A DNA stretch of 64,000 bases from Lachnospiraceae bacterium (GTDB lineage Bacteria > Bacillota > Clostridia > Lachnospirales > Lachnospiraceae): assembly GCA_017517305.1 (NCBI GenBank), contig JAFWZV010000021.1:32473-96472 (forward strand). Direction: 5' to 3'. Positions 8,578 to 17,419 of the stretch are shown piece after piece. The position numbers and the translations under genes were made by a program. The notes beneath the pieces are model-generated. The model was not told where the DNA came from, did no database searches, and saw nothing but the letters and a program-made list of their open reading frames with translations. Position 1 is the stretch's first letter, and every line of letters begins with the position of its first letter.

Positions 8578-9625
8578 CTAGTATTTCCTCACTGTCAACC
8601 CAACTGCCACACAAATTGCCATTGGGGTGAAATATCATTTCATAAACCATATCCTTATTCTTATCCTTTTCCACATATTGCTGATTCAAATCTGCGGATT
8701 CTGAGGCTACAGTCATTTCATGATACTTATATATTTCAACATAATAGTAGTAGCCTAAAATATTAAGATAAGGAACAAAGTCGCTATCCTTCTCCATAGC
8801 CTCCCAAATGTCATTAAGGCGTATTTTGTTATCCAAGCAGTATCTTATTTTTTCAGTATTAACTGCATCCCCAGAAAAGTCCATAAGCTCCCTGAATATA
8901 ACATTATTTACACCCATCTGCCTATAAAATTCCAGATACTCTTTTAATCTGTCCACACTGTTAACACTTTCTTTAAGCAACAGACAACTAAGTCTATGAT
9001 TTAATGGACTGCTATTTGTAATATCTATTATTTGCTTTAGCATCTGATTGTCACAGTACTCTTCATCCTTATGATATCTCATTATTCTTAAGTTAAGCTC
9101 ATCCTTTTCACTGGCTCTGCTTATATTCAAATGATCAAAATTATATCTAATCAGCTGCTCTATAATCCTTTCATTCCCCTTAACCTTCTTTAGAAGACCA
9201 CTGCCATTGGTGGTTATGGTTCTTTTTCTAAAGCCATAATCATCTATCATCTTGATTACAAGAGGCAGCTTCGGTGATAGGCTTGGCTCTCCCCCAGTTA
9301 TTGATACACTAGGATTAAGTGGTCTAATAAGACTTAGCACCTTATCCAGTCTTCTAAAATACTCAGCTTCATCCTGAATATGGGGCTTGATATACATGGC
9401 CTGTCTGTGACTATATCTTAGCTGCGCCACACAAAACCTACAATCTGCATTGCAGTAATCATCTAGGAATATACTAAAATTAAAATTCTTATATATCCTT
9501 TTATCACCACACTGAGGAAAGGAAAAGTTAGTATACTCATACTGACCTATATCATAATTATTCTGTCTTTCATATCTAAGCTTACGAGAAAATGCTATCT
9601 CTCTTTCGCTACCAACCTTTATCAT
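8564..9625 (-). CDS. Radical SAM protein (paralogue of the downstream fusion)
   Basis: A 353-residue radical SAM enzyme with the cluster motif Cys-Asn-Ala-Asp-Cys-Arg-Phe-Cys near residue 57, SITGGEP for SAM binding, and a conserved C-terminal EMIFHPNGNLCGSW segment. It shares order and wording of motifs with the C-terminal half of the next gene, so one arose from the other by duplication. No SPASM-type seven-Cys region is visible. It starts directly after the stop of the small radical SAM gene and overlaps the next by 14 bp. I cannot assign the reaction. Confidence 0.85.
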   Translation of the reverse strand: MIKVGSEREIAFSRKLRYERQNNYDIGQYEYTNFSFPQCGDKRIYKNFNFSIFLDDYCNADCRFCVAQLRYSHRQAMYIKPHIQDEAEYFRRLDKVLSLIRPLNPSVSITGGEPSLSPKLPLVIKMIDDYGFRKRTITTNGSGLLKKVKGNERIIEQLIRYNFDHLNISRASEKDELNLRIMRYHKDEEYCDNQMLKQIIDITNSSPLNHRLSCLLLKESVNSVDRLKEYLEFYRQMGVNNVIFRELMDFSGDAVNTEKIRYCLDNKIRLNDIWEAMEKDSDFVPYLNILGYYYYVEIYKYHEMTVASESADLNQQYVEKDKNKDMVYEMIFHPNGNLCGSWVDSEEILDGYR

Positions 9626-10300
9626 TTATTTTAGTCCCTTCTCATGCTCACTTCTGCCAATCAAATCTGTCCCAAAACAGCTTCCATCTGACGCATATAT
9701 TTTCCAATTCTCAATATTTTGAACTATAACAGGGCCTTCATAGTCACTTCCAGTTAATCGCCCATACCCTTGAAGATAAAACACATTTGAAATCTCAACC
9801 AAGCCATACTTTACAAGCTCCTGTTCCAAGTCTTCATCCCCCTGCCTTCTCTTACGAACATTGCACAATATTTGAAGTCCTTTAGTGTCCCATGTAGCTT
9901 CATATAGCTTCTTCACAGTCTCCATATGCCCAGGCACATTCTGATTAATATAATAATTTATACTAATCTTAATCAACAATTCTATCTTATAAGTCTTGGC
10001 AATCCTTTTAAACTCCTCAAAATAATCAGGTAGCTTTATACCATTTGTCAAAAGAATTACCTTATTGCACCTGCCTGTTGCAATTGCATACCCTATAAAT
10101 TCAAGAACTTGATTGTGACAAAGTGGCTCTCCACCCTCTAGCTGAAGCTCAAAGCTTCCACTTACACCATCAATAATTCCCTGAAATGTGTCCTCATCCA
10201 TATAGGTACCCTTATCTGTCCCACTGTACATACAGCAAAAAGGGCAATCTATATTGCAATGATTAGTTATGTTTATATATAGTCTTGTCCCCTGTTTCAA
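9626..10300 (-). CDS. Small radical SAM protein
   Basis: A 224-residue protein with the radical SAM cluster motif at its very N-terminus (C15, C19, C22 in Cys-Asn-Ile-Asp-Cys-Pro-Phe-Cys) and an LEGGEPL SAM-binding element near residue 55. It is short, holding the core partial barrel with little extension, similar in size to activase or QueE-like members, but the motif spacing does not identify a known one. It starts with TTG at 10298-10300, which overlaps the SulP stop (CTTTGA) and follows a GGAGG ribosome site inside the SulP gene, so translation is coupled to the transporter. Confidence 0.83.
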   Translation of the reverse strand: MKQGTRLYINITNHCNIDCPFCCMYSGTDKGTYMDEDTFQGIIDGVSGSFELQLEGGEPLCHNQVLEFIGYAIATGRCNKVILLTNGIKLPDYFEEFKRIAKTYKIELLIKISINYYINQNVPGHMETVKKLYEATWDTKGLQILCNVRKRRQGDEDLEQELVKYGLVEISNVFYLQGYGRLTGSDYEGPVIVQNIENWKIYASDGSCFGTDLIGRSEHEKGLK

Positions 10301-12417
10301 AGATTTTCCTCCAACTTTTTACGTATCTCCTGCATCCTCTCATAATACTCCGGATGCTGTTCTTTAAGATGCTCCTCAATCTCAAGTCTATGTCGTTTAA
10401 GAAGTTCTAAAGCCTCTGGGCTTAAATTATTAATCTTAGACTCAATAACTCTTCTTCTTTGTTCAATTCGTTTCTCTATCTCCTCAACATCATCAAAGCC
10501 TTGTGTCTCAAGCTCTGTAAGATGGAATTCCAAACGCTCAAGAAGCTCGTCCTCGTCGAATAATCCCATGCGTCCCCAAGGCACATGCTGTTCTGCCTCC
10601 ATTATCTTCTTCATACTGTGGTCCTTAGTATGAATCAGTTCATCTGCCATTTGAGTTGCCAGCTGCTCCATTCTTTCTTCCGCGCTATCTCCAAAGGCCC
10701 ACTCAAATTCCGCTAATCGCTCGTTGGCTTCAACATATTCATAAGGTTCGTCCTCTCCATGTCCTTCCAAGGGATAAGGCTTCTCCACACCTGCAGCGCG
10801 AAGAGAAAGGGAAATGGTCCTTCTAACAGCTCCCTCTTCAATAAGACTACCTGCACCATATGCACGTAGCTGATCATTTACAGAATCCACGTGCTCAGCC
10901 ATAAAAAAGCTAATCCCTTTTGCCCTAAGATTATTATTAAGAATCACTAATCGTTCCGCCGCTGTCATATCAATATTACCAATACCTCTGGCATCTACTA
11001 TCACTTGTTTCACATCATTATCTATAGCCGCTTCTATATCTTTTTGAAATGCATCCCAGTTGGCAAAGAAGAGATTGCCACTAAAACGATATATCACAGT
11101 ATTCTTTATAGGCTTAGCACTTTTATTACGCTTAAGTGTATAGAAATCCTCATGTCCAGGAATTACTCCAAGATAGGACTTTGGAGGTACTACTGCACGG
11201 GCTATTACAGCAACAAAAGAAAGAATTACACCGATTATTACTCCATATACAGTTCCCAGAAGAAGAACTCCAAGACAGGCTACTGCAAAAATTACAAACT
11301 CTCGTTTATCCTGTTTCCATGTTTTTTTTGCTACATCTATTTCTATAATTCCAATAAGTGCAGCTATAACAATACCAGTTAATATAGGAACAGGAAGATA
11401 TGATAAAAGCTGTGTCCCAAACAGAAGCACCAAAACCATGGTAATAGCGGCAGTTATAGACATCACCTGTGACTTTCCACCATATTGATCTGCTATGCCT
11501 GACCTTGAAACACTTCCATTGATAGGACAGCAGCCTACACTTGCTCCTGCTATATTACTTATAGCGTAAGCAAGCACCTCCCTATTGTTATTAATTTTGT
11601 AATTGTATTTCATGGCGTAATTGCTAGCGGTAAGTAAGGTTTGCGCCACAATAACAAGAGCAATTGATAAGGACAGCATCACAATATCTGTAGCATAATT
11701 TGCTAACCAAGAAAGCTTTGGAATATGTAAGGATGGAAGTCCTCCCTCCACTGACGGTAGAAGTGCAACACCTTTAATTTCCAAATCAAAGAATATCCCT
11801 ATACACGCACCTATCACAAGCATCACTACAGACATAGGAAACTTAGGTGCAATTTTTTTAGATACCAAAATAATGATAACCGTTCCTATACCAAGAAGGG
11901 CAGATACTAAATTAAATGCCTTATGCTGCTCGCAAATATTGATGATAAGTGCTACTAACTCTCCTGTGCCTGCATTTCCGCCAAAAAGCTTAGGTAGCTG
12001 CATTAGTATAATAGTTATTCCAATACCTGAAATAAAACCTCCCATAACAGGCTTGGATATAAAATTCACCAACCTTCCAGCTTTCAAAAAAACGAATATC
12101 AAAAGCCATGCTGCAGTCATCAGTGTTATAACCGGAACTATTTCCATAGCCTCCACACTACCTGCAACTATTCCAAATCCGGCAAGAGCACTACCCACTA
12201 AAGCAGCCGGTGTTGCATCCACCCCAATAATCACCTGTGGAGATGAAGCAAAAAAGCTGTACAACAGAATAGGTAAAATGGATCCATATAATCCATATAC
12301 TGCTGGTAGGCCAGCAACCTGCGCATATCCCATAGATATAGGTATTGACACTAATGCCACTATAATGCCAGCAAAAACATCCTTTATTAAATTATCCTTT
12401 CGTAGTTGTAAGTTCAT
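10297..12417 (-). CDS. SulP-family anion transporter with STAS domain and long charged C-terminal tail
   Basis: A 706-residue inner-membrane transporter of the SulP (SLC26) family. About 12 hydrophobic segments cover residues 10-410, including the family-typical GYAQVAGLPAVYGLYGS region near residue 30. A STAS domain follows (about 435-545, with VIVDARGIGNIDMTAAE). After it comes an unusual tail of roughly 150 residues rich in Glu, Arg and Lys, predicted helical or coiled coil. SulP proteins move sulfate, bicarbonate or dicarboxylates; the substrate is not evident here. It is the first gene of an operon whose three other genes encode radical SAM proteins, so its cargo may be connected to their chemistry (inference). 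Confidence 0.9.
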   Translation of the reverse strand: MNLQLRKDNLIKDVFAGIIVALVSIPISMGYAQVAGLPAVYGLYGSILPILLYSFFASSPQVIIGVDATPAALVGSALAGFGIVAGSVEAMEIVPVITLMTAAWLLIFVFLKAGRLVNFISKPVMGGFISGIGITIILMQLPKLFGGNAGTGELVALIINICEQHKAFNLVSALLGIGTVIIILVSKKIAPKFPMSVVMLVIGACIGIFFDLEIKGVALLPSVEGGLPSLHIPKLSWLANYATDIVMLSLSIALVIVAQTLLTASNYAMKYNYKINNNREVLAYAISNIAGASVGCCPINGSVSRSGIADQYGGKSQVMSITAAITMVLVLLFGTQLLSYLPVPILTGIVIAALIGIIEIDVAKKTWKQDKREFVIFAVACLGVLLLGTVYGVIIGVILSFVAVIARAVVPPKSYLGVIPGHEDFYTLKRNKSAKPIKNTVIYRFSGNLFFANWDAFQKDIEAAIDNDVKQVIVDARGIGNIDMTAAERLVILNNNLRAKGISFFMAEHVDSVNDQLRAYGAGSLIEEGAVRRTISLSLRAAGVEKPYPLEGHGEDEPYEYVEANERLAEFEWAFGDSAEERMEQLATQMADELIHTKDHSMKKIMEAEQHVPWGRMGLFDEDELLERLEFHLTELETQGFDDVEEIEKRIEQRRRVIESKINNLSPEALELLKRHRLEIEEHLKEQHPEYYERMQEIRKKLEENL

Positions 12418-12446
12418 TTTTACCTCTCAACAAGTTAATATTTTTT

Positions 12447-12490
12447 CAAAAAAATATGTTACAAAGTTTTCCTAAACATTGTAACATATT
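12447..12490 (-). terminator. Terminator after the membrane-anchored phosphoesterase gene
   Basis: Arms AATATGTTACA (12453-12463) and TGTAACATATT (12480-12490) are perfectly complementary. A run of seven T follows on the minus strand, downstream of the phosphoesterase stop at 12526. Confidence 0.75.
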
Positions 12491-12525
12491 TATATAGTAT
12501 CGTCTTTTAATTTTTGGTGAATATT

Positions 12526-13404
12526 TTATTTTACATTAATTATTACCAATTCTGGCCTATTAAATATTCTAGGCACCTTAATCCCCTCTCTATCAAGTCC
12601 ACGACTTACAATTAAGGTTCCTCCTTCATACTCATACAAACCGCCTGCATACTTTGGGAACAAGCCCTGGTCAGGAGCATATAAACCATTCAATATACCT
12701 GGTATTCTCCATTGCCCGCCATGGGCATGACCACTTAGTACCAGATCAAAACCATACTGGCTATACAAATCATAATATTCTGGTCTATGAGAAAGCAAAA
12801 GAGTGTAATATTCTCTATTTACACGTTGATTTATACGTTTCATCTGGGTTTCTAAGGTTTCCCCACCATCTAAGTACACATAATTATCTGGATCAGCTAC
12901 TCCACAAATATTTACCTGCTGTCCGTTTATGTTAATAGTATCTACATCACCTTCTAAAACTGTTATGCCATAAGATTTCACGATGGAAATAATATTATCC
13001 ACATCCTTGCTCCAATACTCATGATTACCAGTAACATAATAGCATTTGTATTTCTTGGACAATATGGCTATTGTCTCCTCTGATTCTTCATAGTCTATCT
13101 TATCGTCAAATATATCTCCCCCTAATAGCACCACATCTGGATTTTCCTTATCAATAGCATCTATTAAGGTACTTTGATTCTTGCCATATGTATTCCCGTG
13201 TAAATCCGTAATTAAAGCGATTTTAAAGGAATTTTCAACCTTAGAGCTATCAATTGTATATTTAACGGTTTTAAGACGAAAATCGCAGGATATTAATATT
13301 AATAACACCACTAATATCAATGCTATCAATTTATTTTTTCTTTTCTTTGACTTAATTATATCCTTAGAGACTTCATCTATTATGCCTTGATTATCTTGTT
13401 CCAT
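12526..13404 (-). CDS. Membrane-anchored calcineurin-like metallophosphoesterase (YkuE/YaeI-like)
   Basis: A 292-residue protein with a cytoplasmic Lys-rich start, one membrane helix (about 25-42) and an external metallophosphoesterase domain. The metal-binding motifs are present in order: ITDLHGN, GGDIFDD, TGNHEYW, a late SHRPE segment and SGHAHGGQWRIPG. The C-terminal Gly-Leu-Tyr-Glu and SRGLDREG segments are typical of the YkuE/YaeI group, some members of which act on UDP-diacylglucosamine or other lipid pyrophosphates. The actual substrate is unknown. It is monocistronic between a promoter at 13453-13482 and the terminator at 12447-12490. Confidence 0.88.
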   Translation of the reverse strand: MEQDNQGIIDEVSKDIIKSKKRKNKLIALILVVLLILISCDFRLKTVKYTIDSSKVENSFKIALITDLHGNTYGKNQSTLIDAIDKENPDVVLLGGDIFDDKIDYEESEETIAILSKKYKCYYVTGNHEYWSKDVDNIISIVKSYGITVLEGDVDTININGQQVNICGVADPDNYVYLDGGETLETQMKRINQRVNREYYTLLLSHRPEYYDLYSQYGFDLVLSGHAHGGQWRIPGILNGLYAPDQGLFPKYAGGLYEYEGGTLIVSRGLDREGIKVPRIFNRPELVIINVK

Positions 13405-13452
13405 ACTTTTACCTCATATTCACTACATTTTCCTGTTTCATAACCCTTATTT

Positions 13453-13482
13453 GTTATATCACAACACTGCTTAAATATACAA
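13453..13482 (-). promoter_or_regulatory. Candidate promoter of the phosphoesterase gene
   Basis: On the minus strand, TTGTAT (13477-13482) and TATAAC (13453-13458) are 18 bp apart, about 50 bp before the start codon. Confidence 0.45.
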
Positions 13483-13530
13483 GTATCTTTAGCTTCACAA
13501 AAAATTCTTACATTTTCGACAAAAATTTAT

Positions 13531-13559
13531 TTTCCACATAATGTATTCTATGTTATAAT
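13531..13559 (+). promoter_or_regulatory. Promoter of the formate/nitrite-type channel gene
   Basis: A -10 TATAAT (13554-13559) lies 17 bp after a weak -35 TTTCCA (13531-13536). Between promoter and gene an 11-bp direct repeat (GAATCTTTACT at 13579-13589 and 13590-13600) abuts the AGGAGG ribosome site. Confidence 0.6.
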
Positions 13560-13612
13560 TTTTCTGTAATTCTTTACCGAATCTTTACTGAATCTTTACT
13601 AGGAGGTTATAT

Positions 13613-14449
13613 ATGCATTCACCCATAGAAATTGCAAAAAATTATGTAGATATCGGAATACATAAAACTATGATGTCAGCTTTTAAAATGTTGCTTCTGG
13701 GCTTCTTCGCTGGCTTATTTATATCCTTTGCAGGTATAGCTGCAACCACAGCAACCGCAACTATGGAAACTGCTTCTGCAGGTAGACTTATTGCCGCAAT
13801 CGTATTCCCAGCTGGTATGGCCATGGTTCTTATAGCTGGTAGTGAGCTTTTCACCGGAAATAATTTGATTATTATATCAGTACTTGAGAAAAAGGTTACT
13901 GTGGCTAAAATGCTTAAGAACTGGTTTTTCGTATACATAGGAAACTTTTTAGGAGCTATGTTCGTAGCCGCAATGGTTACCTATGGACACGTTCCTGATT
14001 TATTTGAAGGAAAGCTTGCTGAAGCTGTTATTAATTCAGGTGTCATCAGAACCAGTATGGGTTTTGGCGATGGCTTAATAAGAGGAATATTGTGTAATAT
14101 CCTAGTATGTATCGCGGTTTGGATGGCATTTGCATCAAAGGATGTATCTGGTAAGCTTTTAATCAGCTTCTGGCCAGTTATGCTTTTTGTCCTCTGTGGT
14201 TTTGAGCACTGTATAGCTGATATGTATTACTGTATGGCTGCACTGTTTACATCTGCGGAGTATGGTATTCAAGCAGATACCCTTACCTGGGGTAATTTTA
14301 TAACTCATAATCTAATACCTGTTACACTTGGAAATCTTATAGGTGGTGTGGGAGTTGGTACCGGATACTGGCTTGCATATCTTGCTAAGACTCCATTTGT
14401 ACACACTGACCACGAACAAGAGGATATTGACATAGCCGAGGAGTACTAG
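13613..14449 (+). CDS. Formate/nitrite transporter (FNT) family channel
   Basis: A 278-residue membrane protein with six hydrophobic segments. FNT features include the GSELFTGNN segment (about residue 81, the omega-loop region of helix 2), conserved aromatic and glycine residues around FGDGLIRGILCNILVCIAVW, and GFEHCIADMYY carrying the central pore His. Members are pentameric channels for formate, nitrite, hydrosulfide or lactate. In a fermentative anaerobe formate export is the likeliest role, but closely related clades carry hydrosulfide, and sequence alone does not decide. The ribosome site is AGGAGG six bases before ATG. It is monocistronic, with a long hairpin after the gene. Confidence 0.88.
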   Translation: MHSPIEIAKNYVDIGIHKTMMSAFKMLLLGFFAGLFISFAGIAATTATATMETASAGRLIAAIVFPAGMAMVLIAGSELFTGNNLIIISVLEKKVTVAKMLKNWFFVYIGNFLGAMFVAAMVTYGHVPDLFEGKLAEAVINSGVIRTSMGFGDGLIRGILCNILVCIAVWMAFASKDVSGKLLISFWPVMLFVLCGFEHCIADMYYCMAALFTSAEYGIQADTLTWGNFITHNLIPVTLGNLIGGVGVGTGYWLAYLAKTPFVHTDHEQEDIDIAEEY

Positions 14450-14453
14450 CCTT

Positions 14454-14632
14454 AGCAACGAGCTATGCACCCATAATAAAAAACACATGCACAAATTTAT
14501 TTGTACGCATGTGTTTTTTATTATGGGTATACAGCGACTGCGGCGGGCCAACCATGCTTTGCATGGTTGGACTGGCATAGCTCATTGCTTTTTCCCATGC
14601 AAAGCATGGTTGGACTTGCATAGCTCGTTGCT
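14454..14632. repeat. Cluster of small interspersed palindromic repeats
   Basis: Two 29-bp direct copies (14561-14589 and 14604-14632) match at 27 positions. The 16-bp tail of the second copy (14617-14632) is the exact reverse complement of 14454-14469. The element also holds a perfect 10-bp-arm palindrome (14548-14557 with 14561-14570) and CCATGCAAAGCATGG at 14595-14609. It is GC-richer than its surroundings and noncoding, the look of a REP-like or miniature repeat family. Confidence 0.6.
14469..14528. terminator. Long hairpin terminator after the FNT gene
   Basis: Perfect 22-bp arms at 14469-14490 and 14507-14528, extended inward by ACAAAT/ATTTGT. Each arm contains a six-base A or T run, so it can act in both directions. 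It lies 20 bp after the FNT stop. Confidence 0.75.
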
Positions 14633-14638
14633 ATGCAA

Positions 14639-14670
14639 CAAAAAAAGCACTTGGAAACCCAAGTGCTTTT
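14639..14670 (-). terminator. Terminator of the ribosomal protein superoperon
   Basis: Stem AGCACTTGG/CCAAGTGCT with a GTTT loop and flanking A/T runs. On the minus strand it follows the rplQ stop at 14686 and ends in seven T. Confidence 0.9.
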
Positions 14671-14685
14671 ATATTAGCTATACTC

Positions 14686-15222
14686 TTATACTAACTCAAG
14701 GATAACAACCATAGCGCCATCGCCACGTCTCTCGCCAACCTTAACGATTCTAGTGTATCCACCCTTACGTGATGCATACTTAGCACCGTACTCGTCGAAT
14801 AACTTAGCAACTAAGTCAACCTTCTTAGTGTTAGCCTTCTTACCAGCTGCCTCAGTTGGAACCTCAACTACTGGATATAATACCTTAAGCATCTGTCTTC
14901 TAGCATGAAGTCTTGAAGGCTGATCCTTCTTAACCTTCTTCTCTACCTCAGTGTACTGAGTTACCTTCTTACCATCAACAACTTCCTTAACTCTCTTGCC
15001 ATCCTTATCCTTCTTAGCAACCTTAGCAGTTACAGTAACCTCATCGAAGTTATCCTTTTCCTTAACTGCAAGTGTGATAAGGTGCTCAGCAATCTTACGA
15101 ACTTCCTTAGCTCTAGCCTCAGTAGTCTCAATCTTTCCATGGTAAAGTAACTGAGTTACCTGATTACGAAGTAATGCCTTTCTCTGATCTGATTTCTTTC
15201 CAAGCTTTCTATACATAGCCAT
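14686..15222 (-). CDS. rplQ: 50S ribosomal protein L17, enlarged
   Basis: Last gene of the alpha operon (178 residues). The N-terminal core ([21 protein letters not shown] and the [11 protein letters not shown] segment) and the C-terminal [19 protein letters not shown] are typical L17, but the protein is about 50 residues longer than the usual 113-130. The extra length is a Lys/Asp/Val-rich insertion at about residues 55-100, just before the SRLHARRQ helix, plus a short Lys-rich stretch near 128-135. The start at 15222 follows GGAGG by 10 bases. Confidence 0.96.
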   Translation of the reverse strand: MAMYRKLGKKSDQRKALLRNQVTQLLYHGKIETTEARAKEVRKIAEHLITLAVKEKDNFDEVTVTAKVAKKDKDGKRVKEVVDGKKVTQYTEVEKKVKKDQPSRLHARRQMLKVLYPVVEVPTEAAGKKANTKKVDLVAKLFDEYGAKYASRKGGYTRIVKVGERRGDGAMVVILELV

Positions 15223-15298
15223 AATAAATTTTCCTCCTTACCCTTTATGGGTCTTCACTGTGCCTACTATTATTCAGCGTGAGTGGTAATCGTTTATC

Positions 15299-16279
15299 CT
15301 ACTCGTCTCCTGACTTAAGTGATAAACCTAAATCCTTTAATTTACCTAAAACTTCCTCAAGTGACTTACGACCAAGGTTACGAACCTTCATCATATCCTC
15401 TGAAGTCTTGTTTGTTAATTCTTCTACAGTGTTAATTCCTGCTCTCTTGAGACAGTTATGTGAACGAACTGAGAGCTCAAGCTCATCAATGTTCATCTCA
15501 AGAACCTTCTCCTTCTCATCATCAGCCTTCTCAGCCATAACCTCAACTGAGTTAGCAATCTCTGATAAGTCAATGAAAAGAGCTAAAAGCTCACTTAAAA
15601 CCTTAGCTGCAAGGCTAACAGCCTCATCTGGTGCTAATGTTCCATTAGTATATACATCAAGAGTAAGCTTATCATAATCTGTAATCTGTCCAACACGTGT
15701 ATTCTCTACTGTAAGGTTTACACGCTCTACTGGAGTATAGATTGAATCTACAGCAATTGCCTCTATAGATGCATCATAATGCTTATTCTTGTCAGAACCT
15801 ACGTATCCTCTACCATCAGTAATCATAAGCTCCATCTCTAATTTAGCATCCTTGCCACTTAAGTTAGCAATTACTAAATCTGGATTAAGAATCTCAAGAT
15901 CACCTTCTTCAATCTTGATGTCACCAGCAGTAACAACACAGTCACCAGCCATATCGATGTAAGCACGATAAATCTTCTTAGCATCGCCTGAAATAGCGCT
16001 GTTCTTGTTGTTATTCTTAATGCATAAGTTCTTAATATTCATAATTATCTCAGTTACATCTTCCTTAACACCTGGAATTGAACTGAACTCATGAAGTACG
16101 CCCTTAATTGTTACCATGCTTACAGCGGTACCTGGTAATGATGACAACATAATTCTTCTGAGAGAATTACCAAGAGTTGTACCATAACCTCTCTCTAAAG
16201 GCTCTACTACAAATTTGCCGTACTTGTTGTCCTCAGAAATCTCTACGATTTCTATCTTAGGTATTTGAAAATCAAACAC
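15299..16279 (-). CDS. rpoA: DNA-directed RNA polymerase alpha subunit
   Basis: A 326-residue alpha subunit. The N-terminal assembly domain begins [25 protein letters not shown] and includes the '[12 protein letters not shown]' element. The C-terminal DNA/activator-binding domain begins near residue 250, after an acidic linker, and shows the helix-hairpin-helix [14 protein letters not shown] and [10 protein letters not shown] motifs. The start is GTG (16277-16279) after AAAGGAGGG. It lies between rpsD and rplQ as in most Firmicutes. Confidence 0.98.
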   Translation of the reverse strand: MFDFQIPKIEIVEISEDNKYGKFVVEPLERGYGTTLGNSLRRIMLSSLPGTAVSMVTIKGVLHEFSSIPGVKEDVTEIIMNIKNLCIKNNNKNSAISGDAKKIYRAYIDMAGDCVVTAGDIKIEEGDLEILNPDLVIANLSGKDAKLEMELMITDGRGYVGSDKNKHYDASIEAIAVDSIYTPVERVNLTVENTRVGQITDYDKLTLDVYTNGTLAPDEAVSLAAKVLSELLALFIDLSEIANSVEVMAEKADDEKEKVLEMNIDELELSVRSHNCLKRAGINTVEELTNKTSEDMMKVRNLGRKSLEEVLGKLKDLGLSLKSGDE

Positions 16280-16380
16280 TATTAACCCTCCTTTTGGAAA
16301 ACCGGTGTACTCTAGTTACATCTTTTAACTACAAGTATATACCACGTTAAAATATAACGCGGTATATACCAACTTAAATC

Positions 16381-16974
16381 TTACTTTGAATATAACTCGA
16401 CAATAAGTGTTTCATTTACAGGTACGTCAATCTGCTCTCTAAGTGGCTTCTCAACTACAGTACCACTTAAAGTCTCAAGACTAGACTCTAACCAAGCAGG
16501 AGCTGTATATCCTGTATTAGCCTCAACGATATCCTTATATCTCTGAAGAGACTTGCTCTTCTCTCTAATCTCAATCTTATCACCAGCATTTACTCTGTAT
16601 GAAGGGATATTTACACACTTGCCATTAACAAGAACATGCTTATGATCTACGATCTGTCTAGCCTCTCTTCTTGTTCTAGCAAATCCCATACGGAAAATGA
16701 TATTATCAAGTCTTAACTCTAATAAAGTCATAAGGTTTGGTCCAGTAAGACCTGGCATTCTCTCTGCCTTATTGTATAAGTTACGGAAAGGCTTCTCAAG
16801 CATACCATAGATGAACTTTGCCTTCTGCTTCTCTCTAAGCTGAAGACCGTACTCACTTACCTTTCTGTTTGCTCTTGATAATGTTCTGTTTGACTTCTTA
16901 TTAACACCGAGATACATTGGCTCCATACCCAAAGATCTGCATCTCTTAAGAACTGGGGTTCTATCTACTGCCAT
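16381..16974 (-). CDS. rpsD: 30S ribosomal protein S4
   Basis: The 197-residue primary 16S-binding protein, also a regulator in many bacteria. The S4 RNA-binding domain (LDNIIFRMGFARTRREARQIVDHKHVLVNG) lies at about 90-120. The start is set at the ATG 16972-16974 because AGGAGGTAC precedes it and the protein then opens MAVDRTPVLKRCR, as in relatives. The longer in-frame extension overlaps rpsK without a ribosome site. The N-terminus lacks the zinc-binding Cys pairs found in some S4 versions (one Cys, in LKRCR). Confidence 0.97.
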   Translation of the reverse strand: MAVDRTPVLKRCRSLGMEPMYLGVNKKSNRTLSRANRKVSEYGLQLREKQKAKFIYGMLEKPFRNLYNKAERMPGLTGPNLMTLLELRLDNIIFRMGFARTRREARQIVDHKHVLVNGKCVNIPSYRVNAGDKIEIREKSKSLQRYKDIVEANTGYTAPAWLESSLETLSGTVVEKPLREQIDVPVNETLIVELYSK

Positions 16975-16991
16975 TATTCTTGTACCTCCTA

Positions 16992-17390
16992 TTAGACTCT
17001 TCTTCTTTTTGGTGGACGACATCCATTATGTGGAACTGGAGTAACATCCTTAATACTAACTACATCAATACCACAAGCAGCGAGTGCTCTGATAGCAGCC
17101 TCTCTACCTGATCCTGGTCCCTTAACAAAAACATCTACAGTCTTTAAACCGTATGGTGCTGCAGCCTTTGCAGCAGTCTCAGCTGCCATCTGTGCTGCAT
17201 AAGGAGTAGACTTTCTAGAACCTCTAAAGCCTAATCCACCTGCGCTTGCCCAAGATAATGCATTACCCTCGGCATCTGTTAATGTAACAATTGTATTATT
17301 AAAAGATGACTGAATATGTGCCTGTCCACGATCAACGTTCTTTCTGACACGCTTCTTAGCCACTTTTTTAGTAGTAACTTTCTTAGCCAT
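16992..17390 (-). CDS. rpsK: 30S ribosomal protein S11
   Basis: A 132-residue platform protein of the small subunit. It shows [16 protein letters not shown], the conserved [14 protein letters not shown] segment, and the C-terminal [17 protein letters not shown]. It sits between rpsM and rpsD, each within 30 bp. Confidence 0.98.
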   Translation of the reverse strand: MAKKVTTKKVAKKRVRKNVDRGQAHIQSSFNNTIVTLTDAEGNALSWASAGGLGFRGSRKSTPYAAQMAAETAAKAAAPYGLKTVDVFVKGPGSGREAAIRALAACGIDVVSIKDVTPVPHNGCRPPKRRRV

Positions 17391-17419
17391 TAACCTAAAC
17401 CTCCCTGGTTATTTATATC

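Noticed and set aside
11005-11382. Plus-strand open frame of 125 codons
   Set aside because: Antisense to the SulP gene, low-complexity product and no ribosome site.
11873-12475. Plus-strand open frame of 200 codons
   Set aside because: Antisense to the hydrophobic part of the SulP gene; long antisense frames are expected from its codon usage and no ribosome site precedes it.
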